Positions 7,525 through 11,830 of a stretch of DNA of 11,830 nucleotides are shown here, one piece after another. Under the pieces are notes generated by a model. The model was not told the origin of the DNA. It made no database searches and was given only the letters and a program-made list of their open reading frames with translations. Both the position numbers and the translations under genes were made by a program. Numbering within the stretch: the first letter of the stretch is position 1; the number at the start of each line of letters is the position of its first letter. Origin of the DNA: Psychrobacter sp. UBA3483 (GTDB lineage: Bacteria > Pseudomonadota > Gammaproteobacteria > Pseudomonadales > Moraxellaceae); the NCBI RefSeq assembly GCF_002377905.1, contig NZ_DFQS01000055.1, forward strand, positions 1 through 11,830, given 5' to 3'.

Positions 7525-8100
7525 ATGTCTATCAAGTCTGACCGCTGGATTCGTAAAATGGCCGAAGAACATGGCATGATTGAACCGTACGAGCCAGGTC
7601 AAGTACGTTTTAATGATGCCGGCGAGCGTTTGGTCAGTTATGGCACCTCAAGCTACGGTTATGATGTACGCTGTGCGCCTGAGTTTAAAGTCTTTACCAA
7701 CGTGCATTCAGTGATTGTAGATCCTAAAAACTTCGATGAAAAAAGCTTCATTGACGTCATCGGTGACGAGTGTATCATTCCGCCAAACTCTTTTGCTTTG
7801 GCACGTACGATGGAGTATTTTCGTATTCCGCGTGATGTATTGACGATTTGCCTTGGTAAATCAACCTATGCACGCTGCGGTATCATCGTCAACGTCACAC
7901 CACTTGAGCCTGAGTGGGAAGGTCATGTGACGTTAGAATTTAGTAATACTACCAATTTACCAGCACGTATTTATGCGGGCGAGGGCGTAGCACAAATGCT
8001 GTTTTTTCAAAGTGATGCCGATGACGTTTGCGAAACCAGTTATAAAGACCGCGGCGGTAAATATCAAGGTCAGCGCGGTGTGACACTACCAAGAACCTAA
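7525..8100 (+). CDS. dcd: dCTP deaminase
   Basis: Cytosolic trimeric enzyme that deaminates dCTP to dUTP, feeding dUMP and hence dTMP synthesis. The signature GKSTYARCG lies at residues 111-119, and the catalytic glutamate E138 in HVTLEFSN falls at the same number as in the E. coli enzyme. The GEGVAQMLFF stretch and the C-terminal SYKDRGGKYQGQRG, which closes over the nucleotide, are also present. The length of 191 residues is normal. AAGGAA at 7514-7519 lies 5 nt before the ATG. The gene stands alone between the DUF2804 gene and the convergent sspB, and two terminators follow. Bifunctional dCTP deaminase/dUTPases are similar, but this protein reads as the gammaproteobacterial monofunctional type. 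Confidence 0.95.
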   Translation: MSIKSDRWIRKMAEEHGMIEPYEPGQVRFNDAGERLVSYGTSSYGYDVRCAPEFKVFTNVHSVIVDPKNFDEKSFIDVIGDECIIPPNSFALARTMEYFRIPRDVLTICLGKSTYARCGIIVNVTPLEPEWEGHVTLEFSNTTNLPARIYAGEGVAQMLFFQSDADDVCETSYKDRGGKYQGQRGVTLPRT

Positions 8101-8105
8101 TACTC

Positions 8106-8138
8106 AAGCACTTAAACGCCAAGAGATTAAGTGTTTTT
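8106..8138 (+). terminator. First terminator after dcd
   Basis: CACTTAA (8109-8115) pairs with TTAAGTG (8127-8133). The stem is extended outward by a G-T wobble and two A-T pairs, and five T occur at 8134-8138. The loop is 11 nt. It lies within 10 bp of the dcd stop. Confidence 0.7.
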
Positions 8139-8166
8139 AAGCCTGTTAGTATTGTGGGCTGACAAG

Positions 8167-8203
8167 AAAAAAGGCCAGCATATTGAATATGACTGGCTTT
8201 TTT
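8167..8203. terminator. Bidirectional terminator between dcd and sspB
   Basis: GCCAG-CATAT (8174-8183) pairs with ATATG-a-CTGGC (8187-8197), with one bulged A and a TGA loop. Six A precede it and six T follow it, so it can end transcripts from dcd on the right-going strand and from sspB on the left-going strand. It is the second terminator for dcd. Confidence 0.85.
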
Positions 8204-8248
8204 ATGGCTAACTCTTTTGGCTATTTTAAAGTCGATTTTTTAACGCAA

Positions 8249-8686
8249 TTATTTTAGAACTTTTAAACCCGCTTTATTATCGCGCTTAGGTTTCTGGGCA
8301 GCGGCACTTTTCTTAGAGGTAGTCGCTGCGTCTTCTTCAGGGACATAATCATCGTATTCATTAGGGTCAAAAAACATCCCTTGCGAATTTTCTTTGGCAT
8401 AAATACCCATCACTGCTGTTAGCGGTACCCAAATCTCTTGCGAGACACCGCCGAAGCGCGCACTAAAATGAATATAATCATTTTCCATGCTCATATTACC
8501 GGTCGCGCGGCTGGCAATGTTGAGCACGATACGTCCGTCTTGGACATGCTCTTTAGGCACTTGGACGTTGTCAGCGGTAGCATCTACCATCAAGTATGGG
8601 GTGAGCGCATTGTCCTCTATCCATTGATATAGCGCGCGCACCATATAGGGACGTGTTGGGGTAATAGAGGTGGTTTCTTCGCTCAT
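8249..8686 (-). CDS. sspB: ClpXP protease specificity-enhancing factor SspB
   Basis: Adaptor that captures ssrA-tagged and other substrates and delivers them to the ClpXP protease in the cytosol. The N-terminal RPYMVRALYQWIEDN and TPYLMVD segments, HVQDGRIVLNIA, and the ARFGG...IWVPL strand are the usual SspB substrate-binding fold (about residues 10-110). A charged, low-complexity linker (PEEDAATTSKKSAAAQKPK) follows. The protein ends in LKVLK, matching the short C-terminal tail that docks on the ClpX zinc domain. The length of 145 residues is near normal. AAGGA lies about 9 nt before the ATG. It is downstream of sspA with a 133-bp gap and no hairpin terminator between them, so co-transcription is likely. 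Confidence 0.94.
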   Translation of the reverse strand: MSEETTSITPTRPYMVRALYQWIEDNALTPYLMVDATADNVQVPKEHVQDGRIVLNIASRATGNMSMENDYIHFSARFGGVSQEIWVPLTAVMGIYAKENSQGMFFDPNEYDDYVPEEDAATTSKKSAAAQKPKRDNKAGLKVLK

Positions 8687-8819
8687 TTTTTGGTTTCCTT
8701 ATGCATTATTATTAAATACTGTCTCGTTTGCGATAAAGTCGTATTTATAGAAAAATCATTCACTATATCGCTATTCTATATCAGAGTCTATTTTAGGGGA
8801 GTCATCAGCGGTTGTCTAA

Positions 8820-9434
8820 TTAACGCACGCTTTTTTGAAAGCTGTCACGCTCAAAGACCCGTTTTTGATAGTCAAATAGAGGGCGGCTGATAGCACGCGG
8901 TAACTCAATACCCATCTCTTCTAATCGCCATAATAACGGTGCTAGAAGCACATCGCACCAGCCAAATTCATCTGCCATAAAGTAGGGCTTATGAGCAAAC
9001 AAGGGTGATAAAGTAATCAAGGAGTCGCTTAGCTGCTTTTTCGCCAAGGCTGCTTGCGCTTTGTTAAAACTGTCCGGATGCATGAGCAACCGTTTGCCTA
9101 GTACCAACCAATCATGTTGTATACGCCAAGCCAATTGGCGAAACTGGGCGCGCTCTTGCGGCGTATCCGGCAATAATTTATTGGCATGATAACGCTCCTC
9201 AAGATATTCGAAGATAACGTTAATCTCATATAGCGCAATCTCACGCTGTTGTAAGACAGGCAAAGTGTGATAGGGGTTGAGCTCGGTCAAGTCTTCCGGA
9301 CGCTCAGAATGCAGGCGCGATAAATAATAGGCAAGTTTTTTTTCTTCAAGCAATAGGCGTACCACATGGCTGTTGTAGCCATCGTCAGCGTATAAAATCA
9401 GCTGACTACTTGGAATGTCATTCGCATCAATCAT
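8820..9434 (-). CDS. sspA: Stringent starvation protein A
   Basis: GST-fold protein that binds RNA polymerase and alters transcription during starvation; in phage P1 it activates late genes. The N-terminal thioredoxin-like half (about residues 10-85) contains SHVVRLLLEEK, NPYHTLPVL and YEINVIFEYLEERY. The all-helical C-terminal half follows, with MADEFGWCDVLLAPLLWRL. At 204 residues it is typical and lacks strong signs of a catalytic glutathione site. Its ATG at 9434 has no clear Shine-Dalgarno. In Pseudomonas and relatives sspA-sspB lie after petABC (cytochrome bc1 genes); here the upstream gene is not visible and a mobile integrase stands instead, implying that an insertion changed the upstream context. 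Confidence 0.93.
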   Translation of the reverse strand: MIDANDIPSSQLILYADDGYNSHVVRLLLEEKKLAYYLSRLHSERPEDLTELNPYHTLPVLQQREIALYEINVIFEYLEERYHANKLLPDTPQERAQFRQLAWRIQHDWLVLGKRLLMHPDSFNKAQAALAKKQLSDSLITLSPLFAHKPYFMADEFGWCDVLLAPLLWRLEEMGIELPRAISRPLFDYQKRVFERDSFQKSVR

Positions 9435-9465
9435 GGAAGCCTAATGTATTAGTAAAGCCTATTAT

Positions 9466-9512
9466 CGTAAACAATGTCGCTGCGTTTATCAAGGCAACGT
9501 ACGTAAACATTG
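9466..9512. repeat. Direct repeats in the sspA upstream region
   Basis: CGTAAACAATG (9466-9476) and CGTAAACATTG (9502-9512) are 10/11 identical and 36 bp apart, about 30-80 bp before the sspA start. On the sspA strand the nearer copy provides TTGTTT, followed 17 bp later by TAATAC, which is only a weak promoter match. They may be regulator sites or coincidence. Otherwise 9435-9565 shows nothing. Confidence 0.3.
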
Positions 9513-9566
9513 CCCATAAGGCTGTTTTTAACAGAAAATTCTATAACTAACCATTTACTCAAACAT

Positions 9567-9597
9567 AAAAAAAGCACTACCGAAGTAATGCTTTTTT
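9567..9597 (-). terminator. UUCG-tetraloop terminator upstream of sspA
   Basis: Read leftward, AGCATTAC-TTCG-GTAGTGCT forms an 8-bp stem closed by a C(UUCG)G tetraloop, with one T-G wobble, followed by seven T. On the right-going strand the same site has a C-A mismatch and a CGAA loop, so the leftward direction is the better terminator. It would stop transcripts coming from the right before sspA. This suggests that a leftward gene once ended just to its right. Confidence 0.75.
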
Positions 9598-9731
9598 CAT
9601 AATACATGGTTTAACTTGATAAAACGATAGACAATAAAATTATTCCTAGAACCCTTTATTTTATTGATGTGTAGTGATTTTAGATATATGATGTACTACA
9701 ACGTACGATATTATCTTACAACATAAAGCAT

Positions 9732-9737
9732 TATAAA
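9732..9737 (+). promoter_or_regulatory. Candidate -10 box of the integrase gene
   Basis: TATAAA overlaps the first in-frame ATG (9737). If used, transcription would begin near 9744, downstream of that ATG, which would force translation to start at ATG 9776. The -35 candidate TTATCT (9711-9716, spacer 15) is weak. Confidence 0.3.
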
Positions 9738-9758
9738 TGGCTACCAAGGTGGCTACCA
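9738..9758 (+). repeat. Paired TGGCTACCA repeat at the integrase 5' end
   Basis: TGGCTACCA occurs at 9738-9746 and again at 9750-9758 (period 12, in the same orientation), immediately before the better integrase start at 9776. Position and spacing fit integrase arm- or core-type binding sites near attL, but no second copy elsewhere in the window tests this. Confidence 0.45.
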
Positions 9759-9775
9759 GATTAAGGGGCAGGAAA

Positions 9776-11104
9776 ATGGTTAGAAAGGAGGTTAGCACCG
9801 ATACCCAAATCAAACGGGCAATCAAAGAAGCTGTGCAAGCTGACAAAGCAGTTAGTTATCCAATAGCAGGTTATAAAGGCTTAGAGATACGCATAAGACC
9901 GCATAAAGATAGCACAGATGCTACAGCCGATTTTAGACACCGCTATACACACCCCATTACAGGCAAACGCCCTTACATGACGCTAGGACAATACCCAGCG
10001 TTAAGCCTTGCCGATGCCCGTCAATACCACAGCGACAATATGCAACTACTAGCCAAAGATATAGACCCAATAGAGCATAGAGAAAGTAAAAAGAAAAAGC
10101 TGATAACCGACCGCCAAAACATCTTAAACCACTTCATTAACGAATGGCGCGATATTCAAGCCAGCAAAAACCTAAATAAACGCACTATCAAAAATCTTGA
10201 GGAATTAGTAAGACCGATTGAAAACCAGTTAGGGCATATGAAAGTAACAGACATAACCCCCAGTCTAGTTATCAAGTTTATTAATGACATTCAAAAAACC
10301 AATACCTATAAAGGATTGAGGGTAAGAACGTTATTAAAGAGTATCTTACAGATTGCCAAAGCTCATATGGTGATCGAATACAACCCAGCAAGCGACCTAC
10401 AAGGAACGCTAAAAAGACATGCATCTAAACACCGCCCAGCATTGAGTAATGATGTGACCGCTTTTGCCAAACTGCTAAACGAAATTGACCAGTTAGACGA
10501 TGCCAGCCAGCTATATAACAAGCGTATCTTACAGCTATTGGCTTTAACCTTTACTCGAGTAGGCGACCTATGCGCTATGCAATGGACTGATATTAATTGG
10601 CTCAAAAATCAATGGCAGTTTAAACCACAAAAGGCAGGTAACAGGGGCGATATGGTAGCTAGTCTAGTGATACCACTTGCACCGCAAGCCATAGCCATAT
10701 TAGAGCAGATGCAACCGCTAACAGGTGATAGCGATTATGTATTTCATAACCCTAGACGCAAAAAAGAGCCTTACCATCATACGCAAGCAATCAACAAAGT
10801 ATTAAACAGTGAGTTAATGAATAACGGACAAGGCTACAAAGACATTCACAGCCCACACGGCTTTAGAAGTACAGCAAAAACTATGCTGATGGAGCGACTA
10901 GGCTATGATGAATTGATAACCGAATTGGCATTAGGTCACCGCATGCTTAATGCTTATGGCACTGCATACAATCGCATGACAGGATTAGATCAACGCGCTG
11001 CAATGATGAACGACTGGGCGAACTATATAGACGCTATCAAGGCTGGCAAGTTTGATAATGTTATTCATGCAGATTTTAAGCAACGAGCACAAAAGCAGGG
11101 CTAA
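9776..11104 (+). CDS. int: Tyrosine-type integrase, DUF4102/P4 family
   Basis: Site-specific recombinase that integrates and excises its element. The N-terminal DUF4102 arm-binding domain (about residues 5-85) includes YKGLEIRIRP and MTLGQYPALSLADARQ. A SAM-like core-binding domain and the catalytic domain follow. All catalytic residues are visible: R261 (TFTRVGDL), K286, H361 and R364 (SPHGFR), H388 (ALGHRM) and the nucleophile Y398 (TAYNR). The 442-residue length is normal, so it should be active. I start it at ATG 9776, because AAGGGG at 9763-9768 lies 7 nt upstream and the family domain begins soon after. The frame also opens at ATG 9737, which would add 13 residues but has no ribosome site and overlaps the repeat. 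It reads away from sspA. Confidence 0.92.
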   Translation: MVRKEVSTDTQIKRAIKEAVQADKAVSYPIAGYKGLEIRIRPHKDSTDATADFRHRYTHPITGKRPYMTLGQYPALSLADARQYHSDNMQLLAKDIDPIEHRESKKKKLITDRQNILNHFINEWRDIQASKNLNKRTIKNLEELVRPIENQLGHMKVTDITPSLVIKFINDIQKTNTYKGLRVRTLLKSILQIAKAHMVIEYNPASDLQGTLKRHASKHRPALSNDVTAFAKLLNEIDQLDDASQLYNKRILQLLALTFTRVGDLCAMQWTDINWLKNQWQFKPQKAGNRGDMVASLVIPLAPQAIAILEQMQPLTGDSDYVFHNPRRKKEPYHHTQAINKVLNSELMNNGQGYKDIHSPHGFRSTAKTMLMERLGYDELITELALGHRMLNAYGTAYNRMTGLDQRAAMMNDWANYIDAIKAGKFDNVIHADFKQRAQKQG

Positions 11105-11109
11105 AACGC

Positions 11110-11118
11110 TGCTACAAT
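11110..11118 (+). promoter_or_regulatory. Extended -10 promoter for the small RNA
   Basis: TGCTACAAT fits the extended -10 form TGnTAtAAT with one change. It starts 6 bp after the integrase stop codon. The expected start of transcription, 6-7 nt downstream, is 11124-11126, exactly the first base of the RNA's outer stem. No good -35 is visible, as is usual for extended -10 promoters. Confidence 0.5.
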
Positions 11119-11123
11119 GACCA

Positions 11124-11190
11124 TGCAAGGCTAGGACTAATTACCCGAACGGCTGCAATTTACACACCTTAAAGCAGCCAGCGCCTTGCA
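11124..11190 (+). ncRNA. Candidate C4-like antisense RNA
   Basis: TGCAAGGC (11124-11131) pairs with GCCTTGCA (11183-11190) as an 8-bp outer stem. Inside, GGCTGC (11151-11156) pairs with GCAGCC (11174-11179), presenting a 17-nt loop that contains CACACCTTAA (11163-11172). This loop is perfectly complementary to TTAAGGTGTG at 11198-11207 and, over 8 nt, to a second copy at 11210-11217, which is the ribosome site of the next ORF. Size (67 nt), two nested stems, a loop complementary to a downstream Shine-Dalgarno, and a phage/integrase setting all match C4 antisense RNA of phages P1/P7 and resemble P4 cI RNA. Identification is by architecture, not by a model search. The likely role is to block translation or cause early termination of the downstream operon as an immunity or maintenance switch. 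Confidence 0.55.
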
Positions 11191-11199
11191 CCTATTATT

Positions 11200-11219
11200 A
11201 AGGTGTGAAAAGGTGTGAA
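11200..11219 (+). repeat. Tandem AAGGTGTGAA repeat carrying the ribosome site
   Basis: AAGGTGTGAA is repeated directly at 11200-11209 and 11210-11219. AAGGTG of the second copy lies 6 nt before ATG 11222 and serves as its Shine-Dalgarno. Both copies are complementary to the loop of the candidate antisense RNA, so they look like its targets. Confidence 0.7.
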
Positions 11220-11221
11220 TT

Positions 11222-11398
11222 ATGGTTAAGTCTAGACAGGATTTTTCAAATGCTGACCTTGAAAAAATTCTTAAACAAGCTGAACAGATAGAATTTGAAA
11301 GATTGCAACATAGAACAACTATACCCACAGTATTTATAAAAGAATTACTAGATAGCCCACCTAACTTCTTACTAAGTCGTAATTTTTTTGATGTATAG
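11222..11398 (+). CDS. Small ORF, probably truncated by the IS630 insertion
   Basis: 58 codons with a good ribosome site, starting MVKSRQDFSNADLEKILKQA. The first half is a charged, probably helical segment (DLEKILKQAEQIEFERLQHR); the second is more hydrophobic and ends NFFDV. I recognise no family. Its place directly after the antisense RNA is that of a translated leader gene such as icd of P1, or the first gene of the element's operon. The stop codon TAG (11396-11398) lies at the junction with the IS630 transposase gene, which begins at 11399 on the other strand. IS630 elements insert at TA, so the stop may be formed by target TA plus the first IS base and the native protein would be longer. 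Confidence 0.5.
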   Translation: MVKSRQDFSNADLEKILKQAEQIEFERLQHRTTIPTVFIKELLDSPPNFLLSRNFFDV

Positions 11399-11830
11399 TC
11401 AGTTCAAAATAAAAGTGTTATGCCTTGGACAAACATCATAAAACAATTTGGATAAGTCGTTTTCCAACCAGCCTTGGCGTAGAAACTTCACCTGAGCCCA
11501 TTTCTTTTCGATAGGGTTTAGGTCTGGGCTGTACGGCGGCAACCAAAGAATACGATGACCGTGCCTGTTTAGTAGCTTTTGAATGCGTTTATTCTTATGA
11601 AATCTGGCGTTATCCATGACAATCACGCATTTGGTTTTAAGACTTGGGATTAGCTTGTGTTTGCACCAGTGATAGAAGACGATGCTGTTGATGTTTGTCT
11701 CAAAGTAATCAAGCGCAAACAGCATCTTTTCATACAGAGCACCAATAACGTTGGTTCGCTTTTTACCTTGCCAGTTGTAGCTATCGATACAAGGCTTACC
11801 AATCGGTGCATAACCATGAGAGCGAATGGT
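11398..11830 (-). mobile_element. IS630-family insertion sequence, partial
   Basis: The 3' end of the element lies close to the transposase stop codon. A TA dinucleotide (11396-11397, or 11394-11395), the known IS630 target, lies immediately outside. The exact end cannot be fixed without the other inverted repeat, which is outside the window. Confidence 0.6.
11399..11830 (-). CDS. IS630-family transposase, 5' end beyond the window
   Basis: The reading frame is open from the right edge of the window to a TGA at 11399-11401, giving 143 visible residues; the ATG at 11725 is internal, not the start. The fragment carries the second catalytic aspartate in VMDNARFH and the glutamate in PYSPDLNPIEKKWAQ, with 34 residues between them, which is the DD34E spacing of IS630/Tc1-mariner transposases. 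The first aspartate should lie just outside the window. The visible part has no stop or frameshift, so the gene may be intact. It is read toward the small ORF and the integrase, on the opposite strand. Confidence 0.9.
   Translation of the reverse strand, partial: TIRSHGYAPIGKPCIDSYNWQGKKRTNVIGALYEKMLFALDYFETNINSIVFYHWCKHKLIPSLKTKCVIVMDNARFHKNKRIQKLLNRHGHRILWLPPYSPDLNPIEKKWAQVKFLRQGWLENDLSKLFYDVCPRHNTFILN

Larger units (their letters stand above)
9737..11830. mobile_element. Left part of an integrative element, continuing past the window
   Basis: An intact tyrosine integrase, repeats at its 5' end, a phage-like antisense RNA cassette and an IS630 transposase lie together to the right of the conserved dcd/sspB/sspA genes. 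The codon use of the integrase is more AT-rich than its neighbours. The left boundary is not resolved; it should lie between 9598 and about 9760. No tRNA or tmRNA gene is visible at this junction. The right end lies outside the window. Whether it is a P4-like satellite, a prophage or an ICE cannot be told from this part. Confidence 0.65.

Noticed and set aside
9495..9707. CAACGTACG at 9495-9503 and 9699-9707 as att sites
   Set aside because: Only 9 bp, centred on a short palindrome (CGTACG), with no further similarity on either side; chance is sufficient.
9435..9776. tRNA or tmRNA gene as the integration target
   Set aside because: No cloverleaf, T-arm or CCA-ended tRNA-like 3' end was found at the junction, although tRNA targets are common for this integrase type.
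9661..9846. Leftward open frame before the integrase, considered as a remnant of petC
   Set aside because: The translation has no cytochrome c1 features and overlaps the integrase on the other strand. Other leftward frames in 9601-9736 are full of stops.
11137..11328. Leftward 63-codon frame across the antisense RNA region
   Set aside because: It overlaps the RNA structure and the small ORF, has no ribosome site and a cysteine/serine-rich composition typical of a shadow frame.
11399..11725. Transposase taken as a complete 108-residue protein starting at 11725
   Set aside because: The same frame continues without a stop to the window edge with typical transposase sequence, so that ATG is internal.
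1..11830. CRISPR arrays, rRNA genes, replication origins
   Set aside because: No regularly spaced repeats, rRNA-like sequence or clustered DnaA-box pattern was seen.

Overview
The window looks like a chromosomal segment of a Moraxellaceae gammaproteobacterium, most likely Psychrobacter. This rests on moderate, slightly AT-rich composition, on the character of the proteins, and on the mrp...dcd | sspB-sspA neighbourhood. The species call is inference from protein character, not from a database match.

Layout, left to right. Positions 1-436 hold one doubtful small membrane ORF and the leader of a ketone-body operon. Positions 437-2719 are scoA-scoB-bdhA (+ strand). BdhA oxidises D-3-hydroxybutyrate to acetoacetate and ScoAB activates it to acetoacetyl-CoA; the unit ends at a strong terminator at 2823-2847. 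Next come mgtE (Mg2+ channel/transporter, 2891-4243) and mrp/apbC (Fe-S carrier ATPase, 4495-5718). The mgtE-mrp gap contains an elaborate nested inverted-repeat structure. Two poorly characterised genes follow: a 141-residue protein with a faint MreB-like pattern and a DUF2804-family protein. dcd (dCTP deaminase) ends in two tandem terminators, the second of which also faces sspB. sspB and sspA (ClpXP adaptor and stringent starvation protein) are read leftward, in the order sspA-sspB.

From about 9.6 kb rightward the content is accessory DNA. It has a DUF4102/P4-type tyrosine integrase with a complete catalytic set and a paired TGGCTACCA repeat at its 5' end. A compact regulatory cassette follows immediately: an extended -10 promoter, a nested hairpin RNA of about 67 nt, and a small ORF whose Shine-Dalgarno lies in a tandem repeat complementary to the RNA's loop. 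This resembles the C4 antisense (phage P1/P7) and cI RNA (satellite P4) immunity arrangement. The small ORF ends exactly where an IS630-family transposase gene begins on the opposite strand, so it is probably truncated by that IS; the IS runs off the right edge.

The most interesting part is the 11110-11240 antisense-RNA-like cassette. The 4372-4461 structured element before mrp is second. The sspA-upstream UUCG terminator and the integrase-proximal repeats suggest the island landed between sspA and the gene that originally preceded it.
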